From the NCBI GenBank assembly GCA_965223755.1, contig CBDCXF010000002.1, positions 868,001 to 932,000 of the forward strand: a stretch of DNA of 64,000 bases, read 5' to 3'. The translations under genes and the position numbers were made by a program. Positions 44,542 through 53,597 of the stretch are shown one piece after another. The stretch is from CBDCXF01 sp965223755. Lineage in GTDB: Bacteria > Acidobacteriota > Thermoanaerobaculia > Multivoradales > JAHEKO01. The notes beneath the pieces were generated by a model. It searched no databases. It was not told the DNA's origin and was given only the letters and a program-made list of their open reading frames with translations. Numbering within the stretch: the first letter of the stretch is position 1; each line of letters starts with the position of its first letter.

Positions 44542-45948
44542 GTGCGCGAACTCTTCATCGAAAGCGACGACTTTGAAACGCGGGTCGCTCTGCGCAACGA
44601 CAATCGCCTCATTCAACTCGAACGCGAGGCGAAGCAGGGCTCAAATACCGTGGGAGCCATCTTCCACGGAAAAGTGCGCCGTGTCTTGCCCGGAATGGAC
44701 TGCGCCTTTGTCGAGATCGGCGAAGACCGTGAGGCCTTCTTGCACGCTGACGACGTACCAGGCAGTCGTTCCCAGCCGCTGCAGGAACTCCTGACCGTGG
44801 GTGAGCGACTGTTAGTGCAGGTGACACGCTCCATCAACCCGCAGAAAGGCCCGCGCGTTACCACTGAGGTGACGATACCGGGTCGGCTGTTGGTCTTGCT
44901 GCCGTTTGGCATGGGAGTGTCGGTATCGCGGCGCATCAACGCCGCGGAGGAGTTGGCCGAGCGATTGCGACCGGTGCTGGAACCAGCCGATTCCGAAGGC
45001 GCCGGCTGGATCGTGCGCACCGCAGGTGCAAATGCACCCAGTGACGCTTTTGCCCATGAGGCCGCAGAGCTCTGGCGCCTTTGGGAAAAGATCAGAGCCG
45101 ACTATCAGCGCTCCAAACACCCGCAACGCCTCCACACAGAACCGGGACTGGCCGTTCGGTCGCTGCGGGACTTCGCTCCGGAGCGCGCCATGGTGCAAGG
45201 GCCCGATGCCCAGGTTCTGCGGAACTGGATTGCCTCCTTCGCGCCTCAAGATCGCGGCAACGAAATTGCCGTCGAGGAGCGCACCGACCTCCCGCTGCTC
45301 TTTGCTGATTCCGGAATCGACCTTGAGATCAAACGGCTGGAGAAGCCATGGGTGGCCTTGCCTTCCGGGGGCTCTCTAGTGATCGAGTCGACCGAAGCCT
45401 TGGTCTCAATTGACGTCAACAGCGGCAAAGACACCGGGACAAGATCCTTCGATCAGATGGCACTGGCCACCAATCTCGAGGCCGCCGATGAGATCCCACG
45501 CCAGGTGCGCTTGCGAGGACTTGGGGGGTTGATCGTTGTCGACTTCATTGACCTGCGCCGCGCCACCGATCGCGAGCAAGTAGTTGGCCGCTTGCACGAG
45601 GCCTTTCGCGCCGACCCTCAACGTGTGGCCATTGGAGGTATGTCGAAATTTGGACTGGTTGATCTAACGCGACAGCAAACGCGACCCTCGTATTTCGACC
45701 TCAGCCGGCGAACTTGTCCCTCGTGCCGCGGCTACGGCAAAGTCGCCTCGCTGGCGGCTATCCGTGCTGAGATTCGCCAGCATCTTTCGCGCCACGAAGC
45801 CGATTCGACCGCGCGCCTTGCCCTATCCCCGGAAACCGCACGGCGTCTCGGCGAACTTGGGTCGCTGGCCGCCGAATCGGGCGTCGTGCTCGAGATCATC
45901 GAAGCCCCCGAACTCGCTCCTTCTGAGTTGCAATGGCGGACCCAGTGA
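44542..45948 (+). CDS. rng: Ribonuclease G
   Basis: 468 residues from a GTG start, the size of RNase G rather than RNase E. An S1-type domain (about 35-120) contains VLPGMDCAFVEIGEDREAFL, the DNase-I-like catalytic part holds SIDVNSGKDTG near residue 294 and VVDFIDLRR near 333 with the metal-binding aspartates, and the zinc-link-like TCPSCRGYG lies near 395. It matures 5S/16S rRNA 5' ends and degrades mRNA. rng next to the mre/rod cluster is a known arrangement. It overlaps the next gene by 16 bases. Confidence 0.96.
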   Translation: MRELFIESDDFETRVALRNDNRLIQLEREAKQGSNTVGAIFHGKVRRVLPGMDCAFVEIGEDREAFLHADDVPGSRSQPLQELLTVGERLLVQVTRSINPQKGPRVTTEVTIPGRLLVLLPFGMGVSVSRRINAAEELAERLRPVLEPADSEGAGWIVRTAGANAPSDAFAHEAAELWRLWEKIRADYQRSKHPQRLHTEPGLAVRSLRDFAPERAMVQGPDAQVLRNWIASFAPQDRGNEIAVEERTDLPLLFADSGIDLEIKRLEKPWVALPSGGSLVIESTEALVSIDVNSGKDTGTRSFDQMALATNLEAADEIPRQVRLRGLGGLIVVDFIDLRRATDREQVVGRLHEAFRADPQRVAIGGMSKFGLVDLTRQQTRPSYFDLSRRTCPSCRGYGKVASLAAIRAEIRQHLSRHEADSTARLALSPETARRLGELGSLAAESGVVLEIIEAPELAPSELQWRTQ

Positions 45949-48119
45949 CCCTGGAGAAAGCCGTTCCTTTGGCCCTTGACGGCTGGCGTGGAGAACTCGC
46001 TGCTGAGCTGCGGGATGCGCCTGCCCTCGACCTTGAGCACCTCCTCGACAGTGACCGCGCCAGTGAGTTGCTGCATTGGAGTGCCCGCAATCTCCTCTAC
46101 CGCACACAGTTGCACCCCAATGGGGGCGCGAGCACAGACAACACCCAAGTCGTCGTCAAGTTGACCCGCAATCAAGGCTGGTTGCGCAAGCTGCAAAGGA
46201 ACTTCGGTAGTAGCAAGGCCTTTCGCTCGTGGAAGATGGCGCGCGCTTTCATGGCTGCAGGCGTGCCGACGCCAGCACCAATCGCTTGGCTGGAGTCGTT
46301 GCGGGATGACGGACCGTCTCTCTTCATTACCCGCTTCGAACCCGACCTGGTCGAAGTGCGCTACTTCTTTCGTGCTTTGCAGGAGGGAAATGCCAACAAA
46401 GACTTTCCTTGGTGGACGCGCGAGGAGGTTTTTTCAGCGTGCGCCAAGGCCTTGGCGCGTATGCACGCGGCCGGCCTTTGGCATCGCGACGCCTCGATCG
46501 GAAACCTCGTCTTACGCAAAGGCTCCCAGGGCCCTGAAGTGTTCATTGTCGACCTCAACCGGGCCCACCAATCGAAGCACCTAAGCTGGTCGAAGCGTTT
46601 GCGCGACCTGTGCCGACTGCCCATTTTCGGTCGCGAGGAGCGACTGAGCTTTCTCACCGCCTATTGCGGGGCCTCTCCGTTGGCAGCGTTCGCAGCTGCA
46701 CACCGGCTTTATCAAAAACTGTACTTTGGAAGGGTTGAAGCCAAAAAGTTTTTGCGCAAGCTCTCTCCCTTAAAACGTTTCCGGCGCCAGCATCCCTACG
46801 AACACATCCCTCGACCCACCGGAACCACGGGGCCTCGCGACAAGGCAACCTGGGACACACTCACGGATCAGCCTTTTCAGCATTCCTCTCCGGCGGAGCG
46901 GAGCGCCAGCCGACTTCGGGATCTCCCACACCATTTGCGCGACTACGGTCGCGCTTTGGCCGCAGCTCCGGGCATCTGGGGACGGTACCGAGCGCTCAAA
47001 CAGCAGCGTTTTCGTCACTCAATTGCCTGGCCAGGGGTCGGCGTCGCCATCGGCCCCGGACCGGAAGATGCCCACTCCGTCGAGCGACTCCTTTCCGAGG
47101 TTGCCGCTTCGCACGTTCTATTGCGCGTGCATCCGTGGCTCAATCCCGGCAACGAAGTGGAAACCGCGCGAGTTTTGGCCGGCGCCGGCTACGATTTGAC
47201 CTTTGCCCTACCCCAGATCCGTGAACTCGTCGTCGATCTCGACTCGTGGCGAAACGCTGTGCGCCGCTGGGGTGCCGCACTTGCGCCTTATGGCAACCGC
47301 TTTCAGATCGGACAAGCGATCAATCGCAGTAAGTGGGGCGTCTGGCGCAGCGATGAATATGTGCAACTGCTGCAAGTCGCCCGCGAAGAACTCCCGGCCA
47401 ATGCCGTCGTTCTGGGACCAGCGGTAATTGATTTCGAACCCAACGCTTTGGCAGTGGTCACCACGCAACCGGAGCTCAACCCTCCTCTCGACATCGTCAG
47501 CTCGTTGCTCTACGTCGACCGGCGCGGCGCACCCGAGAGTCGCCAAATGGGCTTCGATGCCGTCGGCAAGGCAACCTTGATGCGAGCCATCGGCGAATCG
47601 ACGCGCGGAGGAAGTGACCGCTTGTGGGTCACCGAAGTCAACTGGCCTCTCCCCGCCGGCCCGCACTCGCCGGCGGGAAGAGCCGTTTCAGTGACCGAGG
47701 AGGAGCAGGCCGATTACGCCGTCCGTTATTTCACCTCGCTGCTTGCGTCCGGAATCGTAGAGCGTGTGTATTGGTGGCAATTGATCTCCCGCGGCTATGG
47801 TCTCGTGGATCGTAGCGGTGACGGAGAACTGAGGCGCCGGCCCGCTTTCAGCGCGCTCGCCACCTTGGGCCATCAATTGGCCGGAACGCACTTTGCCGCC
47901 CGGCTCACCACTGGCGAAGACGACTTCCTGTTGCAGTTTGCAAATCCCAACGGCGCTCGCATTGTTTTGGGATGGACGGTCTCGGGAGAGCGCACCGTAT
48001 CTCTACCGGGAACAGTTGAAGCGGCTTTCTCGCGCGATGGCAACGCGGTTGACTTTGAAGCCGCCGGGCGCGCGCTGCTCACCTCCTCACCCAAGTATTT
48101 TTGGCTCCAACCCGAGTGA
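45933..48119 (+). CDS. Two-domain protein: LPS-kinase-like N-terminus fused to TIM-barrel glycosidase-like C-terminus
   Basis: 728 residues. Residues about 30-290 resemble the Kdo kinase/WaaP/InaA group of lipopolysaccharide core kinases: a catalytic-type lysine K76 (VVVKLTR), catalytic loop WHRDASIGNLVLR with D186, and metal-binding D207 in FIVDLNRA. Residues about 365-650 look like a (beta/alpha)8 barrel of the GH5/GH39 kind, with TEVNWPL providing a possible nucleophile E568. At the expected general acid position the sequence reads IGQAIN with Q461 in place of glutamate. A small beta domain ends the protein. No signal peptide is present, so it is probably cytoplasmic. It overlaps rng. Substrates are unknown, and the fold of the second half is inferred from motifs. 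Confidence 0.7.
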   Translation: MADPVTLEKAVPLALDGWRGELAAELRDAPALDLEHLLDSDRASELLHWSARNLLYRTQLHPNGGASTDNTQVVVKLTRNQGWLRKLQRNFGSSKAFRSWKMARAFMAAGVPTPAPIAWLESLRDDGPSLFITRFEPDLVEVRYFFRALQEGNANKDFPWWTREEVFSACAKALARMHAAGLWHRDASIGNLVLRKGSQGPEVFIVDLNRAHQSKHLSWSKRLRDLCRLPIFGREERLSFLTAYCGASPLAAFAAAHRLYQKLYFGRVEAKKFLRKLSPLKRFRRQHPYEHIPRPTGTTGPRDKATWDTLTDQPFQHSSPAERSASRLRDLPHHLRDYGRALAAAPGIWGRYRALKQQRFRHSIAWPGVGVAIGPGPEDAHSVERLLSEVAASHVLLRVHPWLNPGNEVETARVLAGAGYDLTFALPQIRELVVDLDSWRNAVRRWGAALAPYGNRFQIGQAINRSKWGVWRSDEYVQLLQVAREELPANAVVLGPAVIDFEPNALAVVTTQPELNPPLDIVSSLLYVDRRGAPESRQMGFDAVGKATLMRAIGESTRGGSDRLWVTEVNWPLPAGPHSPAGRAVSVTEEEQADYAVRYFTSLLASGIVERVYWWQLISRGYGLVDRSGDGELRRRPAFSALATLGHQLAGTHFAARLTTGEDDFLLQFANPNGARIVLGWTVSGERTVSLPGTVEAAFSRDGNAVDFEAAGRALLTSSPKYFWLQPE

Positions 48120-48124
48120 TCGCC

Positions 48125-49432
48125 ATGGTTCAGAATTTCGCTTTACCCCGCACTCTCCAAGGGCTCTTCATCAGTTGTCTGGCGCTTGCCGGTCCTTCCG
48201 CGGCGCAGTCGGTTCGTCACACGCCGATCGTGCGCGCGGTAGAAGCCGTTGCCCCGGCCGTGGTCAACATTGCCGCCGAATCGATTGTCCGCGAAGTCGA
48301 CCCCTTCTTTGGTTTCTTCTTCGGCGAGCGAGCACGCAGAGCACAATCGCTCGGTTCAGGCCTAATCGTTGACCGTGCCGGCATCGTCATCACCAACGCT
48401 CACGTGATTGAAGGAGCGTCGCGCATCCTCGTCACCACGCGGGAGGGCGACGAACGCGCCGCCGAGATCCTCGGTATGGACCGCGACTCCGACCTAGCCG
48501 TGCTCAAAATCGACAGAGGTGGTTTGACCTCGGTGCCGCTGTCGGCTCGTCAAGACTTGCTCATCGGCGAAACGGTGATCGCGGTCGGCAATCCTTTCGG
48601 CCTCAGTCATACGGTAACCACCGGGGTACTCTCGGCCGTGGGCCGCACCGTGCCGGCCGAGAACGGCTCCAGCTTTTACACCGATTTCCTGCAGACCGAC
48701 GCCTCGATCAACCCCGGAAACTCCGGCGGTCCTCTGGTCAACCTCGCCGGTGAAGTCATCGGAATCAACACCGCCATTGTCGCGGGTGCCGACGGCATTG
48801 GCTTCTCCATCCCGTCGACGCGAGCGCGGAGAATCGTCGACGACCTTCTCAATTTCGGCGAGCTGCAACCCGTTTGGCTGGGCTGGCGGCTGCGTACCCT
48901 GGATCCCGAATTGGCCCGCCGAATTGGCTCCGATGAGCGACGCGGCGCGATTGTCGAGCGCGTGTACCCGGCGTCGCCGGCTGCGGCCGCAGGCGTCCAA
49001 CCAGGCGATGTCGTGGTCGAAGTCGGCGGATCCCCGGTGCAGACGCGCGAGCAGGTCTACGGCAACTATTACTCCAAGGCGCCAGCGACACCCCTGGCGG
49101 TGGAGTTAGAGAGAGATGGTGAGCGTCGCGTCTTGCAACTCGCAGCGGCGCGAGCCGAGGACGGTCTGGGGCGCGCGCTGTTCGAACGAGAACTCGGCGT
49201 CGAAGTAGCGCGTGATCGCAGGGGCGGATTGATGCTGCAAGACGTCGAGCCGCGAGGCCGGGCGAGGGAGCGCGGCCTGATCGCCGGTGACGCCTTATTG
49301 GCCATCAACTCCCAGCGACTGGGCGACTTCAGCGATCTCGACCGCGAGGTCTTGCGTGCTGTGGAGCGGGGTGGCCTGACATTGCGCATCGCTCGCGGGC
49401 GACGCGACTATGTCTTGAGTTTTCGCTTTTAG
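48125..49432 (+). CDS. HtrA/Deg-type periplasmic serine protease
   Basis: 435 residues from the ATG at 48125. An ATG at 48101 lies in the previous gene and would spoil the signal peptide (core LQGLFISCLALAG, cleavage after AAQS or nearby). The trypsin-like triad is H93 (NAHVIEG), D123 (DRDSDLAVL) and S200 (NPGNSGGPL). Two PDZ domains follow, about 250-335 (PASPAAAAGVQPGDVV) and about 350-430 (RARERGLIAGDALLAI). HtrA proteases degrade or refold misfolded envelope proteins. The gene begins five bases after the fusion gene and is likely co-transcribed. Confidence 0.94.
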   Translation: MVQNFALPRTLQGLFISCLALAGPSAAQSVRHTPIVRAVEAVAPAVVNIAAESIVREVDPFFGFFFGERARRAQSLGSGLIVDRAGIVITNAHVIEGASRILVTTREGDERAAEILGMDRDSDLAVLKIDRGGLTSVPLSARQDLLIGETVIAVGNPFGLSHTVTTGVLSAVGRTVPAENGSSFYTDFLQTDASINPGNSGGPLVNLAGEVIGINTAIVAGADGIGFSIPSTRARRIVDDLLNFGELQPVWLGWRLRTLDPELARRIGSDERRGAIVERVYPASPAAAAGVQPGDVVVEVGGSPVQTREQVYGNYYSKAPATPLAVELERDGERRVLQLAAARAEDGLGRALFERELGVEVARDRRGGLMLQDVEPRGRARERGLIAGDALLAINSQRLGDFSDLDREVLRAVERGGLTLRIARGRRDYVLSFRF

Positions 49433-49457
49433 CTAGGTTTCTGCCAGTCGGCGCTTT

Positions 49458-49763
49458 TCAATCGAGGTCGATCGGGCGCGGTCCTATTTCCTCGTCTGGC
49501 GTTTCTTCGGCGCGTTTGAGGGCTTCTTCAAAGCGGTCTTGCAGAATTCGATCGCGGTCTTCATGCGCGGCCATCTCCTGGGAAAAAATATCTTCCGCTC
49601 GCTCCTTCCCAGCTTCCATTTCGGACATCAGATCGTCCATCGACCGCCCACCCGCAATCGGCTTTTTCGCAGACTTATGCAACAGTACTTCACCGGTCAA
49701 CCGGTCGATCACCAATTCACAGTCGCAGTCGGGGCAGCGCACAGTCCAGCGTTCACTTGCCAT
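49458..49763 (-). CDS. Small zinc-ribbon-like hypothetical protein
   Basis: 101 residues. The N-terminus RCPDCDCELVIDRLTGEVL resembles half of a zinc ribbon, with three closely spaced cysteines. The rest is a charged helix with SMDDLMSEMEAGKERAEDIF and ends acidic. A protein of this design could bind metal or nucleic acid, but no function is known to me. It converges on the HtrA gene across a 25-base spacer and is divergent from the binding-protein gene. Confidence 0.7.
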   Translation of the reverse strand: MASERWTVRCPDCDCELVIDRLTGEVLLHKSAKKPIAGGRSMDDLMSEMEAGKERAEDIFSQEMAAHEDRDRILQDRFEEALKRAEETPDEEIGPRPIDLD

Positions 49764-49857
49764 GTCGGTATTCTACGTGGGTCCCAATCGCTTGACACCT
49801 TCCCGCGTGGGGGAACAAACTGGCTGGTCTATGAGTCTCCTTTTCGAAGGGTTGAAA

Positions 49858-51039
49858 ATGATGAGATTTGGCAAAACTGTTCGGTTTTTGACGCTTGCGA
49901 TCGCTTTCTTCGCCCTCGGATGCGGCTCGGACGAGGTGATCCAGTTCGGGGCGGTGCTACCGGAGACCGGCGAGGCCGCCGTCTACGGTCATTCCATCCG
50001 CCGCGGCGTCGATTTGGCCCTGGAACAGATTGAGGCTGAGGGTGGAAGGGACATTACGGTGACCTTTGTCGACTCAGGATCGCAACCCGAACAAGCTGCA
50101 GGCGCGGCCGACCAACTTCTCGGCAACGGTGCTCTGGCTATTCTCGGTGGCGTCACCAGCGCGGAGGCCCTCGCCATGGTCGAAGTGGCCGACAAGTACG
50201 ACCGCGTCCTGCTCTCGCCGAGCGCTTCCTCGCCGTCGTTGACCGGAATTTCGATCAACTTCTTCCGTGTCTTCTTTTCGGACTTTACCGAAGGCGTCAA
50301 GATGGGCAACTTCGCTTCGGTCAAGGCGAACCTGGGCTCGGTGGCCATTGTTGCCAAAGAGCAGTCGTACGCCAAAGGCGTCCAAGATGTGTTCCGTCAG
50401 GAATTCGAGCGCCAAGGCGGACAGGTTTTGGAGACGATCGAGTTTCCCGAAGGAACCACCGATTTCTCAGGCATCGCCGAGCGCGTCAACACCTTGAATC
50501 CTCAAGCGGTGTTCGTAGCCGGCTACGCTCAAGATATCGCCAACGTCATCGCGGCTCTCAAGCGAGTCAACTCGTCGCGCCGGATTCTCACCACCCACGC
50601 TTTCTCCTCCGGGGAAATTCTCGCCCAGGCCGGCAGTGACGCCAATGACGTATTGCTGACCTTGCCGGTTTTCGACACCGCCAGCGAAGAAGAGCCGGTC
50701 AAGTCGTTTGTGACCGCTTACGAAGCCAAGTACGGCGAGAAGCCGGACGTTTGGGCTGCGCACGGCTATGACGCAATGATGGTCCTCTACAACGCGATCC
50801 CGGCCGAACTGCGCACCCCTGCCGACTTCTGGAGCGGCATGCGGCAGATCGAGAACTACCCCGGCGTCACCGGAGCCATCCTGTTCAACGAGAAGGGCGA
50901 TATCGGTCGCTTTCCTCGGGTCTTCGCGGTCTCCGACGGCGGATTTGTCGACTATGAAGCCGAGGTAGACCGACGCCTCGAAGAAATCAAGCAACGCCTT
51001 GAAGACTTGCGCCGCAGGCGACAGCAGGCCATTAATTAG
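49858..51039 (+). CDS. Branched-chain amino-acid-type ABC substrate-binding lipoprotein
   Basis: 393 residues from the ATG at 49858 (a second ATG follows directly at 49861), with AAGG upstream. The short leader ends in a lipobox FALGC, so the protein is probably anchored in a membrane. The mature part shows the two-lobed type I periplasmic-binding fold (FGAVLPETGEAAVYGHSIRRG near 30, ILGGVTSAEALAM near 95, VWAAHGYDAMMVLYNAI near 300), as in LivJ-like receptors. The C-terminus is a charged helix. No matching permease or ATPase genes are adjacent, since the ABC genes downstream are of polysaccharide type. Confidence 0.88.
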   Translation: MMRFGKTVRFLTLAIAFFALGCGSDEVIQFGAVLPETGEAAVYGHSIRRGVDLALEQIEAEGGRDITVTFVDSGSQPEQAAGAADQLLGNGALAILGGVTSAEALAMVEVADKYDRVLLSPSASSPSLTGISINFFRVFFSDFTEGVKMGNFASVKANLGSVAIVAKEQSYAKGVQDVFRQEFERQGGQVLETIEFPEGTTDFSGIAERVNTLNPQAVFVAGYAQDIANVIAALKRVNSSRRILTTHAFSSGEILAQAGSDANDVLLTLPVFDTASEEEPVKSFVTAYEAKYGEKPDVWAAHGYDAMMVLYNAIPAELRTPADFWSGMRQIENYPGVTGAILFNEKGDIGRFPRVFAVSDGGFVDYEAEVDRRLEEIKQRLEDLRRRRQQAIN

Positions 51040-51082
51040 CCTGCTGTAGCTGCCGGCTCACAAACGGAGACTCGTCTCCTCG

Positions 51083-51886
51083 ATGTTCGCAACAGCCGCT
51101 AGTTTAATTCGCCACCGCGGCTTGGTGGCGACATTGGTCACGCGTGAACTCAAGGCGCGCTACCGCGGCTCGGTGCTCGGATTCTTTTGGTCACTGGTCA
51201 ATCCGTTGCTGTTGCTGGCCGTCTACAGTTTTGTCTTCGGCTACATCATCCCCAACCGCCTGGAGTCGATTCAGCCCTACGGTGTGTTCCTGATTTGCGG
51301 CCTGTTCGTCTGGATCTGGACCAACACCAGCGTCTTGGACGGCACCATGGCATTGATCTCCAACGCCAGCTTGATTCGCAAGGCCACGTTCCCAATTGAG
51401 ATCTTGCCAGCGGTTCCGGCTTTCTCGAATCTCATCCATCTCTTGCTTTCATTTCCGATCATCGCCGGAGCTTTGCTCATCGCTCGCTATAACGGCTATG
51501 CGGTGGGCGGATGGACCGTGGTTCTCGTGCCGCTGCTGCTCTTCTTTCACCTTGTTCTGATCCTTGGGCTAAGTCTCGGTTTCGCCGCCCTGCACGTCCA
51601 CTTCAAAGACATGCGGGACTTGCTCATCAACCTGTTTCAGCTACTGTTCTTTTTGACTCCGATCCTCTATCCGTTGTCCTTTGTCAAAGTTCCAGCGATC
51701 GCCGCTCTGATCAAGTGGGCCAACCCCTTCACCGCCCTGATCACCGCCTACCAAGAGGCTCTCTTCTTCGGCCAAGTTCCGCCGCCCATGACTTGGTTGC
51801 TGGTCGTGGTTTGGGCGATTGGCTTGTGGGCGATCGGAAGTTGGATCTTCGCCCGGCTAGCGCCAGGCATGGCGGAATCGGTATGA
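51083..51886 (+). CDS. wzm: ABC-2 type polysaccharide export permease (Wzm-like)
   Basis: 267 residues with six hydrophobic segments. The segments VTRELKARYRGSVLGFFWSLVNPLL near the N-terminus and FFLTPILYPLSFV near residue 190 are typical of Wzm/TagG permeases, which move lipid-linked O-antigen or capsule chains across the inner membrane. The ATP-binding partner overlaps its stop by ATGA. The exact glycan cannot be read from the sequence, and no glycosyltransferases lie in the window. Confidence 0.9.
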   Translation: MFATAASLIRHRGLVATLVTRELKARYRGSVLGFFWSLVNPLLLLAVYSFVFGYIIPNRLESIQPYGVFLICGLFVWIWTNTSVLDGTMALISNASLIRKATFPIEILPAVPAFSNLIHLLLSFPIIAGALLIARYNGYAVGGWTVVLVPLLLFFHLVLILGLSLGFAALHVHFKDMRDLLINLFQLLFFLTPILYPLSFVKVPAIAALIKWANPFTALITAYQEALFFGQVPPPMTWLLVVVWAIGLWAIGSWIFARLAPGMAESV

Positions 51887-53211
51887 ACGACGCCATTCGC
51901 GTCCACGCGCTGTCTAAGAGCTATCGCCGTATGTCGGCGGGCTTCAAACTGCGCACCCTCAAAAGCGCCCTTCTCGACCGCAGCTTGACCGCCGGACTCT
52001 CCAGCGGCGAAGTGATTCCCGCGCTCAAAGACGTCAGTTTCACCATTGGTAAGGGGGAGTCCTTCGGCGTTATCGGCGGCAACGGATCGGGCAAGTCGAC
52101 TTTGCTCAAATGCCTCGCTGGCATCTTGCAACCAAGTTCGGGAACGGTCGCGGTGGACGGACGCCTGGCGGCACTGATTGAGCTGGGAGCCGGATTCCAC
52201 CCTGAGATTTCCGGGCGCGAAAACATCTTCATCAACGGCGCCATCCTCGGCATGGATCGCCGACAAGTGATCGAGCGTCTCGACGACATCATCGGCTTCT
52301 CCGGCCTCGAGGAATTCATTGACGAGCCGGTCAAGAATTACTCCTCTGGAATGTACGTCCGCTTGGGGTTTGCCATCGCCATTCACACCAATCCCGACAT
52401 CTTGCTGGTGGATGAAGTACTCGCGGTCGGGGACGAAGCTTTCGGCCACAAGTGTCTCGACCGCATTGAAGAGCTGCTCGCCGCGGGCAGTACAGTTTTG
52501 ATGGTCAGCCACGCCCTGGATTTGGTCGAGCATTTGGCCGACCGCGTGCTGTGGTTGGATCGTGGCAAGGTTCGGTTGGTAGGCAAGCCGCGGCGGGTGA
52601 TCGACGCCTATCGCCAAGAAGTAGCGCGCAAAGAAGAGGAGACCCACCGTCAAGTCAGCGCCGAACGCCAAGCCGACCTCGGCAAAGAGTCGGTTCCGGC
52701 CGAGTCTGCGCCTACGGCGGAAGAAGGCGCCGGATCGAGTGACGACAGCTCGGACGAAGAGGCCGATCGCTGGGGATCGCGCATCGCCGAGATCACCGCC
52801 GTCCGCCTTCTCGACGCTACAGGCAACGAGCGCTTTAGCTTTGCCAGTGGGGACTCTGTCACCATCGAAATCCAAGCCCGCGCCAAAGATCGGCTGGATG
52901 ACTTTGTCTTTGGGGTTGCGATTCGGCGACCACGAACAGTCTGCTGGGGAACCAACACCAGCATCCTGGGTCTCAAAAGCGAATCCTTCGAAGGAAACGG
53001 CGTGGTGCGCGTGGTCTGTCCGTCGCTGCAACTGGCGGCCGGCACCTACACTCTAGATGTCGCCGTTCACAGTTTGCTCGGAAATCCTTACGACTACCAG
53101 CAACGGGTACTTGAATTCCACGTCACCGAAGCCCGTCCGGGTGAGGGACTCTACGCGCCGGACCACCAATGGCAGTTTGACGGTGGCATTCGCTGGAAAC
53201 CCGACGCTTAG
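51883..53211 (+). CDS. wzt: Polysaccharide export ABC ATPase with C-terminal glycan-binding domain (Wzt-like)
   Basis: 442 residues from the ATG at 51883, overlapping wzm. Walker A GGNGSGKST is near residue 65, the signature is YSSGMYVRLGFAIA near 153, Walker B is PDILLVDEVLAVGDEAF near 168. After an acidic linker (about 260-300), residues about 305-442 form a beta-sandwich of the Wzt C-terminal type (with FEGNGVVRVVC and YTLDVAVHS), which recognises the glycan's reducing-end-distal cap in O9a-type systems. This implies a capped polysaccharide. The sequence shows no damaged motif. Confidence 0.92.
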   Translation: MNDAIRVHALSKSYRRMSAGFKLRTLKSALLDRSLTAGLSSGEVIPALKDVSFTIGKGESFGVIGGNGSGKSTLLKCLAGILQPSSGTVAVDGRLAALIELGAGFHPEISGRENIFINGAILGMDRRQVIERLDDIIGFSGLEEFIDEPVKNYSSGMYVRLGFAIAIHTNPDILLVDEVLAVGDEAFGHKCLDRIEELLAAGSTVLMVSHALDLVEHLADRVLWLDRGKVRLVGKPRRVIDAYRQEVARKEEETHRQVSAERQADLGKESVPAESAPTAEEGAGSSDDSSDEEADRWGSRIAEITAVRLLDATGNERFSFASGDSVTIEIQARAKDRLDDFVFGVAIRRPRTVCWGTNTSILGLKSESFEGNGVVRVVCPSLQLAAGTYTLDVAVHSLLGNPYDYQQRVLEFHVTEARPGEGLYAPDHQWQFDGGIRWKPDA

Positions 53212-53239
53212 AAGCACCCTCGCTCCTAAAGCTAAACTG

Positions 53240-53267
53240 GCCCATAGTTAACCGCCCATAGTTAAAC
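53240..53267 (+). repeat. Two 14-bp tandem units upstream of the DUF3467 gene
   Basis: GCCCATAGTTAACC (53240-53253) is followed by GCCCATAGTTAAAC (53254-53267). It lies between wzt and the next gene, ahead of the AGGAAGGAGG ribosome site. No function is evident. Confidence 0.8.
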
Positions 53268-53289
53268 TGAGGGAAGGAAGGAGGCCGCC

Positions 53290-53574
53290 ATGGCCGAGAA
53301 AGAAAAACGCAGTCTGAATATCAAGATCTCTGACGAGGACCTCAAGGGTCGCTACTCGAATTTGCTACGCATCACCCACACACGGGAAGAATTTGTTCTG
53401 GATTTCATCAATGTCGTGCCTCCCCAGGCGGTCGTTAGCGCCCGCATCGCCACCAGCCCGGGACACCTCAAACGCATTATTCAGGCCCTGTCCGACAACC
53501 TCGACCGCTACGAAGAGCAGTTCGGGATCATCGAGCAAGCCCCCGAGCCCACCAGCGATCCCGACATCAACTGA
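53290..53574 (+). CDS. DUF3467-family protein
   Basis: 94 residues, no signal or membrane segment. The segment GRYSNLLRITHTREEFVLDF and the later ARIATSPGHLKRIIQAL match the DUF3467 pattern, a small conserved family of unknown function. A very strong AGGAAGGAGG ribosome site precedes the ATG, suggesting high expression. It stands alone after wzt and is followed 23 bases later by the saccharopine-dehydrogenase-like gene. Confidence 0.88.
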   Translation: MAEKEKRSLNIKISDEDLKGRYSNLLRITHTREEFVLDFINVVPPQAVVSARIATSPGHLKRIIQALSDNLDRYEEQFGIIEQAPEPTSDPDIN

Positions 53575-53597
53575 CTTCGTCTGCCGCACACCATCTC

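Noticed and set aside
51748..53031. 427-codon open frame opposite wzm/wzt
   Set aside because: It mirrors the wzt codon pattern; wzt has all ABC motifs, so the antisense frame is a shadow.
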